DNA of 6,946 nucleotides from Chamaesiphon sp. (GTDB lineage Bacteria > Cyanobacteriota > Cyanobacteriia > Cyanobacteriales > Chamaesiphonaceae): contig JAGVCD010000231.1 of the NCBI GenBank assembly GCA_020059425.1, positions 1-6,946 on the forward strand, given 5' to 3'. The position numbers and the translations under genes are program-made. This document shows positions 1-6,730 of this stretch, one piece after another. Positions within the stretch are counted from its first letter, which is position 1, and the number at the start of each line of letters is the position of its first letter. Under the pieces are notes generated by a model. That model was not told the origin of the DNA. It did not search any database and worked only from the letters and a program-made list of their open reading frames with translations.

Positions 1-136
1 ACCAATCAACAGCATAACGAGAGAGAACGGGCTGATTTTATACAGATTCTAATGAGGTTTCGTGAGCCGCATGAATGAGCATTGTCTGGACGATCGATTC
101 ATCGGCAACGGTTAAAGCTCTTGCTGTATAGTCCAT
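1..136 (-). pseudogene. GNAT-family N-acetyltransferase, N-terminal fragment with in-frame stop
   Basis: Read on the minus strand from the ATG at 136-134, this gives 32 residues beginning MDYTARALTVADES and then a TAA at 40-38. The same frame continues past the stop as NQPVLSRYAVDW to the window edge. The pattern of R-x-L-T-x-A-D-E, then M-L-x-H-A-A-H-E, then L-x-x-V, then P-x-L-x-R-Y-x-x-x-W is what I recognise as the N-terminus of a GNAT acetyltransferase group. The stop therefore falls inside a conserved stretch. A TAA in place of CAA or AAA is the simplest explanation, making this a pseudogene, although a sequencing error is possible. The acetyl-CoA binding motif would lie outside the window. 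An in-frame TAA about 42 bases upstream of the ATG limits the start. The substrate cannot be predicted. Confidence 0.6.
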
Positions 137-528
137 ATTTACTAGCTCTGAAGAATTTGAAGTTGTAGTCGATCTTTAACTCAATGATATTTTGCGGTAT
201 TTTTTCCAGCCAATGGATCTATTAAAGCTTCTGGATAAATGATTTGAAGCATTTAAAAAGCTTTATAGTAATGCATATTTTGTTCTCTGTATATCTTGTT
301 ACATGTCTAGAAAAAATTGTAGATTAGAATTTTGAAAATTATCAAGTATAACTAGAGGTTAAGTATTTGTATTTCTGCTTAGCAGTTTGTAAAATTGCTC
401 TAAGTATGCTAAAGGTTTCGCAAGATTAGAACTTGGCGCAAATCATTTTATTCATTGTGAAGTTTTTTTCATGATGATAAATATAGTGAAATTTTGCAAC
501 ACAAAGATTTAAAAATAGAGGTATTAAA
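137..528. other. AT-rich spacer between GNAT remnant and methyltransferase
   Basis: This spacer of about 390 bases lies between two genes pointing away from each other, so it should carry both promoters. I found no convincing protein remnant, tRNA or array. The only open frames are tiny, such as a 13-codon one starting at 471. A tight inverted repeat CTGCTTAGCAG lies near 375-385. A weak promoter-like pair, TTGTGA then 17 bases then TAAATA, lies near 456-484, with TATAGT a few bases further on, but neither matches the consensus well enough to call. The region is clearly more AT-rich than the metabolic genes to the right. Confidence 0.5.
517..522 (+). promoter_or_regulatory. Ribosome binding site for the methyltransferase
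   Basis: AGAGGT ends six bases before the TTG at 529. It decides the start: the frame is open upstream only to a TGA at 487-489, with no ATG or GTG in between, and the first internal ATG lies far downstream of the SAM-binding motif. Confidence 0.6.
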
Positions 529-1164
529 TTGGTTAGTCTACACGATAAATACGAGCTTCAAAATATTCAGCAAGAGGCTTCGGAGGTTGATGTATTTACA
601 CCTAAAAGGTATCAACAGTTTTTTAAATTTTTTCCGAAATCAGCCCAAACAGTTCTTGATGTAGGTTGTGCTAATGGTCGAGGAGGAGAATGTCTGGCAA
701 AGCTAGATCCATCTCTTGCATTGTACGGATTTGACTGCGTACAACAGCGATTGGATGCACTGCCAGATTGTTACTCGAAAGGGATTTATGGTCTTTCTAA
801 TAGCATCCCTGTTGAAGATAAATTTTTCGATGTTATTGTCGCTGGTGAATTCATCCAAAGTCTATATCCTGGTGATGTAGATGCAACATTAGCTGAATTC
901 CAACGTATCCTGAAAGTTGGTGGAAGACTGTTGATAACAACACCTAACCCTCACTGTATTCGGAATAAGATTGATGGCATATCTCTTTATAGTCATGATG
1001 CGCAACTTAGTAAACATTTTCCAGATATATTGCGTTTGCGGTTGTTAATGCATGGCTTCTCACGAGTTAAGATTTACGGGTCGGGTAAGATGTCTCAGTA
1101 TTTTGGTTGGTATTTCCCATTAACAGCGGTATATGGTAGCTATCTTATTTTTGCCGATAAGTAG
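529..1164 (+). CDS. Class I SAM-dependent methyltransferase (Methyltransf_11-like)
   Basis: This is a 211-residue protein with a class I (Rossmann-fold) methyltransferase core. The glycine-rich SAM-binding motif I, VLDVGCANG, is at residues 42-50. The acidic residue that usually contacts the SAM ribose is D69 in YGFD. A post-II strand FDVIVAGEFIQSL at about 100-112 precedes LKVGGRLLITTPNP at about 128-141, the typical motif around the fifth strand. The N-terminal 40 residues and the C-terminal 60 probably form the substrate lid. There is no signal peptide or membrane segment, so it should be cytosolic. The start is TTG, supported by AGAGGT just upstream. It stands alone, converges with the racemase gene across 67 bases, and has no neighbour that reveals its substrate. 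No strong hairpin terminator follows; ACCAG pairs with CTGGT across a 12-base loop, with no T tract. The class call is sure; the methylated molecule is unknown. Confidence 0.88.
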   Translation: MVSLHDKYELQNIQQEASEVDVFTPKRYQQFFKFFPKSAQTVLDVGCANGRGGECLAKLDPSLALYGFDCVQQRLDALPDCYSKGIYGLSNSIPVEDKFFDVIVAGEFIQSLYPGDVDATLAEFQRILKVGGRLLITTPNPHCIRNKIDGISLYSHDAQLSKHFPDILRLRLLMHGFSRVKIYGSGKMSQYFGWYFPLTAVYGSYLIFADK

Positions 1165-1231
1165 CTAACCAGAATCATTGCCTGCTGGTGGACGACTCTA
1201 TTCGATTCAGAATATAAACCACACCTGTTCA

Positions 1232-2305
1232 CTAGGCTGATATATAGCTATCACAATTCACAAATTCCTTTTTAACAAAAGGCGAAGTCATTGCCGCCAA
1301 CAAACCACCGTAGTCTAATTCAAAATTTACTGCGTCACCGACCTGCAAATTATAGTTGTGACTATCCAGAATAATATGGTCGCTACTAGCACCCAAGATT
1401 TTCAAGTTAGCCGGAGGTTTTAATCCGGATATCAAGACATCCTGCCGCCCTAAGGCGATAATCGATCGCTGGCGAATTCCTCGGTCAGGGAAACTAGTAA
1501 CATTACCAAAGGCATCTTGACCGCTTTCTCCCCAAGGGACAGACGGCTTGTATTTAGACTCAATTACTTCTGCTACCAGTTTAAATGCCTGGGTATGTAA
1601 ACCATGAATTGCCGTGCGATGCACAGATTCACGACCTAAAAATATCGATTCACCCAAACGCAGGTTGTTTACTCTGCCGACATCGATCGCCGATTGAGAC
1701 CATTCGTAATTGGCCGAGTTTCCGCCGGAAACTATTTCCAAACTCATCCGAAATTCTTTCTCTAAATCATCGACCAGTGCCGATAGATGAAGCATGTTGA
1801 TCTGATCGGGCTTCACACCACCATAACAAGCCAAATTGCAGCCAATCCCTACAATTTTGATATTAGGCAGAGCCAAAGCCGCTTTGATGAATTGACTTAG
1901 CTCCCCAGGCAGAACGCCCTCTCGCAAATCACCCATCTCCACCATCACAATTACATGATGAATTTTATTATGTGTTTGAGCATAATAGGAAAGCTCGCGT
2001 AGCGTAGCGATCTCCGTGTTTAAGCTAATATCTACGCTTTGCACAATAGCCTCCGCCTGACGGAGAGATGTGCGCAATAGGACAAACTGCGCTGCCAACC
2101 CGGCATTTTTCATTCTTTGGATATTTTCAAGACGCGAATCAGCAATAAACTTCACTCCGCCTTGAATCAGGGCTTCTACAATGGCTGGTTCCCCCAGTAC
2201 CACTTTAGAAACCCCCATCAAAGAAATACCCTGTCGCCCATAGAGTGCGGATAGCATCCGTGCATTATCTCGAATTTGGGATAACGAAATCTCTATTCTA
2301 GGCAT
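1232..2305 (-). CDS. PLP-dependent amino acid racemase, alanine/ornithine racemase family (fold type III)
   Basis: This is a 357-residue protein with the N-terminal alanine-racemase TIM-barrel domain. The probable PLP Schiff-base lysine is K34 in GVSKVVLG. Other family signatures are DSRLENIQRMK (56-66), NTEIATLREL (96-105), MVEMGDLREGVLP (121-133), GIGCNLAC (153-160), VSGGNSANYEW (192-202), LRLGESIFLGRE (215-226), KPSVPWGE (253-260) and LGASSDHIILD (304-314). It should interconvert L- and D-forms of an amino acid in the cytosol; members are loosely annotated for alanine, ornithine or other substrates, so specificity is open. I chose the ATG at 2305 because MPRIEISLSQIRDNAR is where family similarity begins. 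An in-frame ATG at 2365 would add 20 unconserved residues. It follows the DUF1611 gene by 96 bases on the same strand and is probably co-transcribed with it. Confidence 0.85.
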   Translation of the reverse strand: MPRIEISLSQIRDNARMLSALYGRQGISLMGVSKVVLGEPAIVEALIQGGVKFIADSRLENIQRMKNAGLAAQFVLLRTSLRQAEAIVQSVDISLNTEIATLRELSYYAQTHNKIHHVIVMVEMGDLREGVLPGELSQFIKAALALPNIKIVGIGCNLACYGGVKPDQINMLHLSALVDDLEKEFRMSLEIVSGGNSANYEWSQSAIDVGRVNNLRLGESIFLGRESVHRTAIHGLHTQAFKLVAEVIESKYKPSVPWGESGQDAFGNVTSFPDRGIRQRSIIALGRQDVLISGLKPPANLKILGASSDHIILDSHNYNLQVGDAVNFELDYGGLLAAMTSPFVKKEFVNCDSYISA

Positions 2306-2374
2306 GAAAAATGCTCTATTGGCGAGGGCAGATGCCTGGTAAATAGAAAGGCTTGGCCAACGCATGGATTTTTC

Positions 2375-2388
2375 AGACTGGTGAGTCT
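2375..2388. repeat. Short inverted repeat between DUF1611 and racemase genes
   Basis: AGACT, then loop GGTG, then AGTCT forms a perfect 5-base-pair hairpin in the gap between the two minus-strand genes. On the minus strand it is followed by GAAAAA rather than a U tract, so it does not look like an intrinsic terminator. It could be a minor processing or attenuation element, or chance. Confidence 0.3.
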
Positions 2389-2401
2389 ACCTCTTGTATA
2401 A

Positions 2402-3526
2402 TTATGCCGCTCGACTTAATACTGGAGCTTTTGCTATATTAGGTCGCTGGATTTTGGGACGTAATTCTGGAAAACGATCGCACAAGGCTTGTACCAATTT
2501 TTGGCAACCATGACTCAATACATCGGTTGTCGGTAATTGCAACTGTTCCTCGTAACGAGCAATAATATCCAGAACTTCAGTCTCTGCTAGATCTTCATGG
2601 CTGAGGGCGATGGCGATGACTGGCGATTGGGCAATGGCTTCGATCGATTTAATTTCGTTCTGCACCGTGGGCATGGGCAACTGCGGAAAATCGCACCGAA
2701 ACTGCCGAGCGGGCGGATGTTGCAGGATGATCCCATCAGGCATACTGCCTTTCAAGATACCCACAGAACCCAGAAAGGCCGGATGACTCACAGCGCTCTG
2801 GCCTTCTACCAAAATAATATCTGGTCTTTCTTGCTCAAATGCTTGCACTACCGAATTCTCTATTTCGCCGATTACAAATTGTGAAACCAGGGCATCGATC
2901 GATACGCCGTATCTTGCGCCCTGCATCAAACTTGTTTGACCAGTTGCTACTAATATTGATTTAATACCAAGTTTGTTCAGGGCTTTGTTAAGTTCTACTG
3001 CTGTGGTCATTTTACCGCAAGCACAATCAGTACCCAGTACTGCCACTACCGGGATATCAACAGTGTTGATCAAACCAGTAAAAACATGCAAATCTTTCAA
3101 TTGTGGCGGCTTGCGAATATCTTTAATTTTCACTCCATACAGAGCCGCCATTTGAGCAAATTCTGGATCTTCTGAGAAAAACTGATGCAGACCATTAATG
3201 ATATCCATGCCCTTAGCCATCGCGGCCAAAATCAATAGCCTTTCTGCTGCTGATATGTTTACAGCTAAAGGAGCCTTGCCATAAATGTAACAGTCGGGAG
3301 TTGTTAGAAGTGTCTGCAAAGCTGCATCTAGATCCGCAAAAATGGGAATCCCACTTTTCTTTTCTCCCAAGGCTTCCCCGGTATCTTGACCAGCCAAGGA
3401 TTTATCGATCACACCCACAATGGTGTAGATTTCAGAGTGCCGAATCAAGGCCGCAGCGGTTTTTCCGTCCACTAAGCCAAATTGATTGTCACAGTAAACT
3501 AAGGCTGTTTCTTTTACGATCGCCAT
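2402..3526 (-). CDS. DUF1611 family P-loop protein (DgcN-like; possible amino acid N-acetyltransferase)
   Basis: This 374-residue protein has the two-domain DUF1611 layout: an N-terminal Rossmann-like part (about 1-150, with GVID and SGIPIFADLDAAL) and a C-terminal P-loop domain. The P-loop-like motif GTDCACGKMTT is at 165-175, followed by ATGQTSLMQG (194-203), VEGQSAVSHPA (240-250) and HPPARQFRCDFP (270-281), all recognisable for the family. DgcN, a DUF1611 member, is known as a D-glutamate N-acetyltransferase that works with the enolase-superfamily racemase DgcA. Whether this protein has the same activity is inference. It is the first gene of a unit with the PLP racemase downstream. ATG at 3526 is preferred; a TTG immediately before it at 3529 is equally close to the ribosome binding site. 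A palindrome lies about 45 bases upstream and may control the unit. Confidence 0.85.
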   Translation of the reverse strand: MAIVKETALVYCDNQFGLVDGKTAAALIRHSEIYTIVGVIDKSLAGQDTGEALGEKKSGIPIFADLDAALQTLLTTPDCYIYGKAPLAVNISAAERLLILAAMAKGMDIINGLHQFFSEDPEFAQMAALYGVKIKDIRKPPQLKDLHVFTGLINTVDIPVVAVLGTDCACGKMTTAVELNKALNKLGIKSILVATGQTSLMQGARYGVSIDALVSQFVIGEIENSVVQAFEQERPDIILVEGQSAVSHPAFLGSVGILKGSMPDGIILQHPPARQFRCDFPQLPMPTVQNEIKSIEAIAQSPVIAIALSHEDLAETEVLDIIARYEEQLQLPTTDVLSHGCQKLVQALCDRFPELRPKIQRPNIAKAPVLSRAA

Positions 3527-3536
3527 CAAATGATTT

Positions 3537-3541
3537 CCCTC
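3537..3541 (-). promoter_or_regulatory. Ribosome binding site for the DUF1611 gene
   Basis: GAGGG on the minus strand lies 10 bases before the ATG at 3526 and 7 bases before the adjacent TTG at 3529. It supports initiation here but does not separate the two adjacent codons. Confidence 0.5.
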
Positions 3542-3571
3542 AATTTGTTCTCAAACACGCTTAAAACTCAG

Positions 3572-3587
3572 GAGGTTGTCAAACCTC
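3572..3587. promoter_or_regulatory. Palindrome containing a -35-like TTGACA, upstream of DUF1611
   Basis: On the plus strand GAGGTT, loop GTCA, AACCTC is a perfect 6-base-pair inverted repeat. Read on the minus strand, its centre contains TTGACA, a perfect sigma-70 -35 hexamer, at 3582-3577, pointing toward the DUF1611 gene. No good -10 box follows at 16-18 bases, so promoter identity is uncertain. An operator overlapping a -35 element is the natural reading, and a leader-RNA hairpin is the alternative. Confidence 0.4.
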
Positions 3588-3680
3588 TCTAGGATTTCAG
3601 CTCTCGTCACATATCAAAAAAATCGGCACAAACTTCGTCTTTAATTTGTATTTTATTCATCTGCCTTACAAGAATCTGAG

Positions 3681-3707
3681 GAAACTTACATACAGTGAAA
3701 TTACATA
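3681..3707. repeat. Imperfect direct repeat GAAACTTACATA / GAAATTACATA
   Basis: GAAACTTACATA at 3681-3692 is repeated as GAAATTACATA at 3697-3707, differing by one missing C, with a 16-base period. Two copies in an AT-rich spacer could be paired protein-binding sites or chance. Confidence 0.35.
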
Positions 3708-3814
3708 ATTTAATTTATTCCTAGAAGCATAAGTCACACATCACTTAGCGGAAACCTCAGACCTTAATTGAGTTTCGCCTTAAACTTATCCTTGCCACAA
3801 TCGTAACACACTAT

Positions 3815-3835
3815 TTGATATTAGGTTTTTATCAA
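3815..3835. repeat. Inverted repeat TTGATA-N9-TATCAA
   Basis: A perfect 6-base inverted repeat with a 9-base centre lies in the middle of the divergent spacer. Its half-site TGATA/TATCA recurs as a compact palindrome at 4036-4047, so a shared DNA-binding protein is possible. AT-rich composition makes chance plausible. Confidence 0.3.
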
Positions 3836-3851
3836 GATGCTACTTAAAGCT

Positions 3852-3865
3852 CTGATCTGAATCAG
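3852..3865. repeat. Hairpin CTGAT-CTGA-ATCAG
   Basis: A perfect 5-base-pair inverted repeat with a 4-base loop lies 16 bases after the previous inverted repeat. There is no T tract on either side that would make it a terminator. Confidence 0.25.
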
Positions 3866-4035
3866 CGTATTGGTTACCACTTGTTTTAAAGCGATGGTTG
3901 TATCGACAAATTATTCTACAGATAATCTGGGGTGAGAAAGTTGTTTTCAACTATTAAGTTGTATGAGCATTTGTCATCAAATTGACTGGTTTTAGCATGT
4001 AAAGATACAAGTGACTGTCCTAATTTCTGAGATAA

Positions 4036-4047
4036 TGATAGATATCA
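4036..4047. repeat. Compact palindrome TGATA-GA-TATCA ahead of the GNAT gene
   Basis: A perfect 5-base inverted repeat with a 2-base centre ends 52 bases before the GNAT ATG, in the region where a promoter or operator would be expected. It shares its half-site with the inverted repeat at 3815-3835. Confidence 0.3.
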
Positions 4048-4099
4048 AACCCTGGTGAACCTGCTCAATAGTCTGGAGTTTATATAAAAATATATTGTT

Positions 4100-4612
4100 A
4101 TGTCACTTCGTGTCTTTATCAGAAAGCCAGTTATCAAAGATTGGCAAGAGTTGGTCTTATTACATCAAAAAAGCAAAGGATTTCATTTCCCTTGGGTTTT
4201 TCCATCACTCACCGAAAAAGAGTGTAAAAACTATATTCGTCGTTGTCAGAAAGAAGAGTTTGAGGGACTTTTGATTTGTCATGTAGACAATAGGAAAATT
4301 GTGGGGGTTGCTAATTTCAGTCAAATTATTCATGGTTTCTTTCACAACGCTTTTCTGGGATATTATGTTTCGGTGGACTATGCCGGTCAAGGATTAATGA
4401 TTGAAGGCATTTCTTTAGCGATCGATCATGCTTTTCATAATCTTGCTCTTCATCGGATTGAGGCTAATATCCAGCCCGAAAATATTCCTTCGATTAAGTT
4501 GGTACAACGATTAGGCTTTACCAAGGAAGGGTTTTCGCGTAGGTACCTTAAAATTAACGGTGAATGGTGCGATCATGAGCGCTGGGCGTTAACCGTAGAG
4601 GACTGGCTATAA
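4100..4612 (+). CDS. GNAT-family N-acetyltransferase, RimJ/RimL-like
   Basis: This 170-residue protein has the length and order of a RimJ/RimL-type acetyltransferase, which moves an acetyl group from acetyl-CoA to an N-terminal or other amine. The N-terminal strand is VFIRKPVIKDW (5-15). LGYYVSVDYAGQGLMIEG (about 86-103) carries the acetyl-CoA pyrophosphate-binding motif A, with Q97-G98 matching the Q/R-x-x-G-x-G/A pattern only loosely. The segment HRIEANIQPENIPSIKLVQRLGF (118-140, split here as HRIEANIQPEN and IPSIKLVQRLGF) is highly typical of the family, followed by the usual C-terminal strand with RWALTVEDW. No Shine-Dalgarno site is close to the ATG; GGAG lies about 21 bases away. Its substrate is unknown. 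It stands divergent from the DUF1611 unit and 93 bases ahead of adhC, so it is probably not part of the formaldehyde operon. Confidence 0.87.
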   Translation: MSLRVFIRKPVIKDWQELVLLHQKSKGFHFPWVFPSLTEKECKNYIRRCQKEEFEGLLICHVDNRKIVGVANFSQIIHGFFHNAFLGYYVSVDYAGQGLMIEGISLAIDHAFHNLALHRIEANIQPENIPSIKLVQRLGFTKEGFSRRYLKINGEWCDHERWALTVEDWL

Positions 4613-4705
4613 ATAAACATTACAGTCTATGAATATCTGTCTTAACGGTTAGCCAAAGATGTTAAATCTGGCATAGCCACATCATATTTTTCCAATTTTA
4701 AAGCC

Positions 4706-5815
4706 ATGAACGTCAAAGCCGCGATCGCCTGGGCCGCTGGTCAGCCCCTCAGTATTGAAACCATTCAACTAGAAGGACCCCAGGCTGGGGAAGTACTAGT
4801 CGAAATCAAAGCCACGGGGGTTTGCCATACCGATGCCTACACCCTCTCCGGTGATGACCCCGAAGGACTTTTTCCGGCAATTCTAGGACACGAAGGTGCT
4901 GGAGTCGTCGTAGAAGTAGGCGCTGATGTAAAATCCTTGAAACCAGGTGATCACGTTATTCCGTTGTATGTGCCGGAATGTCGGAATTGTAGCTATTGCC
5001 TCAGCGGCAAAACGAATCTCTGTCAATCGATTCGGATTACTCAAGGCCAGGGTTTAATGCCCAATGGCAGCAGTCGCTTTTCGATCGATGGCAAAATGTT
5101 GCATCATTATATGGGTACTTCCACCTTTGCTAACTACACCGTAGTACCAGAAATCTCTTTGGCCAAGATTCGATCGGATGCTCCTTTTGAGAAAGTTTGC
5201 TACATTGGGTGCGGTGTCACTACGGGAATTGGGGCGGTGATTAACACAGCTAAAGTAGAAGCCGGAGCAAATGTGGTGGTCTTTGGGTTGGGTGGCATTG
5301 GCTTGAATGTTATTCAAGGAGCCAGAATGGTGGGAGCCAACAAAATTATTGGCGTGGATATCAATCCGCTGAAACAGCCCCTAGCCAAGAAGTTGGGCAT
5401 GACGCACTTTGTGAATCCCCGGGAAATCGAGGGTGATCTGGTAGCCCACCTAGTGGAACTCACTGGCGGCGGTGCTGATTATAGTTTTGAGTGTATTGGC
5501 AATGTGAATTTAATGCGGCAGGCGCTGGAATGTTGCCATAAGGGCTGGGGAGTGAGTGTGATTGTGGGCGTGGCGGGAGCGGGGCAAGAAATTAAGACTC
5601 GACCATTTCAGCTAGTGACTGGGCGGGTGTGGAAGGGCACGGCTTTTGGAGGCGCTAAGGGACGAACACAGGTGCCACAGATTGTGGATTGGTATATGGA
5701 TGGCAAAATTAATATCGATGATTTGATTACGGAGGTGATGCCGATCGAACGGATTAATGATGCTTTGGATATTATGCATAAAGGCGAAGGTATCCGGACA
5801 GTGCTCACTTTTTAG
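4706..5815 (+). CDS. adhC: S-(hydroxymethyl)glutathione dehydrogenase / class III alcohol dehydrogenase
   Basis: This is a 369-residue zinc- and NAD-dependent dehydrogenase of the usual class III length. It oxidises S-hydroxymethylglutathione, the adduct of formaldehyde and glutathione, to S-formylglutathione in the cytosol. Catalytic zinc ligands are C40, H62 (with E63 in GHEGAG) and C169. Structural zinc cysteines are C92, C95, C98 and C106. The Rossmann motif GLGGIG is at 194-199, with D218 in GVDIN selecting NAD. The class III glutathione-pocket signature is present: D51 and E53 in DDPEG, and R110 in QSIRITQG. That separates it from ordinary alcohol dehydrogenases. The start has no Shine-Dalgarno site, but a full HIP1 octamer sits at 4721-4728 just inside the gene. 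The hydrolase follows after 7 bases, giving a tight operon. The gene is also called frmA. There is no frmR-type repressor gene beside it. Confidence 0.96.
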   Translation: MNVKAAIAWAAGQPLSIETIQLEGPQAGEVLVEIKATGVCHTDAYTLSGDDPEGLFPAILGHEGAGVVVEVGADVKSLKPGDHVIPLYVPECRNCSYCLSGKTNLCQSIRITQGQGLMPNGSSRFSIDGKMLHHYMGTSTFANYTVVPEISLAKIRSDAPFEKVCYIGCGVTTGIGAVINTAKVEAGANVVVFGLGGIGLNVIQGARMVGANKIIGVDINPLKQPLAKKLGMTHFVNPREIEGDLVAHLVELTGGGADYSFECIGNVNLMRQALECCHKGWGVSVIVGVAGAGQEIKTRPFQLVTGRVWKGTAFGGAKGRTQVPQIVDWYMDGKINIDDLITEVMPIERINDALDIMHKGEGIRTVLTF

Positions 5816-5822
5816 ACAAATT

Positions 5823-6671
5823 ATGAATAACATCACTCTGAAATCGCAAGCAGCTTGCTTTGGTGGTACGGTGGGCTTTTATGAACACAATTCGTTGGTT
5901 TGCAAAAGCACCATGCAATTAGCCGTTTATGTGCCGCCCCAGGTACAGTCGGGCTCAGTGCCAGTGCTGTATTTCCTATCAGGATTGACCTGTACGCCAG
6001 AAAACTTTATTACCAAAGCCGGGGCGCAGCAGTTTGCGGCTCAATACGGCTTAATGTTGGTGGTACCAGATACGAGTCCGAGAAATACTGGTACTCGCAA
6101 TGAAGATCTGGATTGGGATTTAGGTACGGGGGCGGGGTTTTATGTGGATGCTACGGAGCCACCTTGGGCAAATAACTATCAAATGTATAGCTATGTCACT
6201 GAAGAATTACCAGATTTGATTGCTACTAATTTTCCGGCTAATATGGAACGCCAGGGGATTTTCGGTCATTCGATGGGCGGTCATGGGGCGTTGGTTTGTG
6301 GTTTGCTCAATCCGGAGCGGTATCGATCGATCTCGGCTTTTGCGCCGATTGTAGCGCCGATGAGTTGTGCTTGGGGTCAAAAGGCTTTGCAGAGTTATTT
6401 GGGTGAGAATCGATCGAATTGGGCGGCTTATGATGCTAGTAAGTTGGTGAAAAATCAACAATTACCGTTTCCAATTTTGATTGATCAGGGATCGGCGGAT
6501 GGTTTTTTGGTGGATCAACTGCAACCGGAGATTTTTGTGACGGCTTGTAAGGAAGCTGGGCAGCGGTTAGATTTTCGGATGCAGGAAGGTTATGATCATA
6601 GTTATTATTTTATCTCAACTTTCATGGATGATCATTTGAAATATCATGCGGAAAATCTCAATGGCAATTAA
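5823..6671 (+). CDS. fghA: S-formylglutathione hydrolase
   Basis: This 282-residue esterase D-family alpha/beta hydrolase splits S-formylglutathione into formate and glutathione, completing formaldehyde detoxification. The oxyanion-hole segment LSGLTCTPENF is at 52-62. The nucleophile is S150 in GHSMGGHGAL (148-157), the probable acid is D226 in DQGSADGF (221-228), and the histidine is H259 in GYDHSYYF (257-263). TSPRNTG and FYVDATEPPWANNYQMYSY (about 107-124) are also typical. I start at the ATG at 5823 because MNNITLKSQAACFGG matches the family N-terminus. The frame stays open upstream to 5757, but that would overlap adhC by 59 bases. Only 7 bases separate it from adhC, with no Shine-Dalgarno site, which suggests translational coupling. 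Orthologues are also called frmB. No clear terminator follows. Confidence 0.95.
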   Translation: MNNITLKSQAACFGGTVGFYEHNSLVCKSTMQLAVYVPPQVQSGSVPVLYFLSGLTCTPENFITKAGAQQFAAQYGLMLVVPDTSPRNTGTRNEDLDWDLGTGAGFYVDATEPPWANNYQMYSYVTEELPDLIATNFPANMERQGIFGHSMGGHGALVCGLLNPERYRSISAFAPIVAPMSCAWGQKALQSYLGENRSNWAAYDASKLVKNQQLPFPILIDQGSADGFLVDQLQPEIFVTACKEAGQRLDFRMQEGYDHSYYFISTFMDDHLKYHAENLNGN

Positions 6672-6708
6672 TTCGGTGACAAGCTTTAGAAGTTATTTAG
6701 TCGAATTG

Positions 6709-6730
6709 GTAACTACTCAGGCTGAGTTAC
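6709..6730. repeat. Inverted repeat GTA-(ACT)-ACTCA-GGC-TGAGT-TAC
   Basis: Between the hydrolase stop and the IS remnant, ACTCA and TGAGT pair around loop GGC, extended by GTA/TAC with a three-base bulge. An alternative pairing is GTAACT/AGTTAC. No T tract follows on the plus strand, so an intrinsic terminator is unlikely. It could be a Rho-independent-like end without a tail, a protein site, or part of older mobile DNA. Confidence 0.35.

Larger units (their letters stand above)
3527..4099. other. 573-base divergent spacer between DUF1611 unit and GNAT gene
   Basis: This is a non-coding, AT-rich stretch that should hold promoters for the minus-strand DUF1611-racemase unit and the plus-strand GNAT gene. 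I see no gene, tRNA or convincing protein remnant on either strand. It holds several short inverted repeats and one imperfect direct repeat, listed separately. A possible plus-strand promoter is TTGACT near 3983, followed after 17 bases by the poor -10 ATACAA. The 25 bases before the GNAT start are almost pure A+T. Confidence 0.55.

Noticed and set aside
1165..1231. Possible bidirectional terminator between methyltransferase and racemase
   Set aside because: Only a 5-base-pair stem with a long loop and no T tract on either strand.
1585..1800. Plus-strand open frame of 71 codons inside the racemase gene
   Set aside because: It is antisense to a well-conserved protein and has no recognisable motif, so it is a coding shadow.
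1991..2012. GC-rich run CGCGTAGCGTAGCGATC, similar to cyanobacterial interspersed repeats
   Set aside because: It encodes the conserved racemase residues E-I-A-T-L-R-E, so codon choice explains it without an inserted repeat.
2597..2884. Plus-strand open frame of 95 codons opposite the DUF1611 gene
   Set aside because: It is antisense to conserved DUF1611 sequence, low-complexity at its start, and not family-like.
3770..3812. Minus-strand frame with CYDCG, resembling a zinc-ribbon of an IS1-type protein
   Set aside because: Only 15 codons before a stop, with no second cysteine pair and no flanking similarity.
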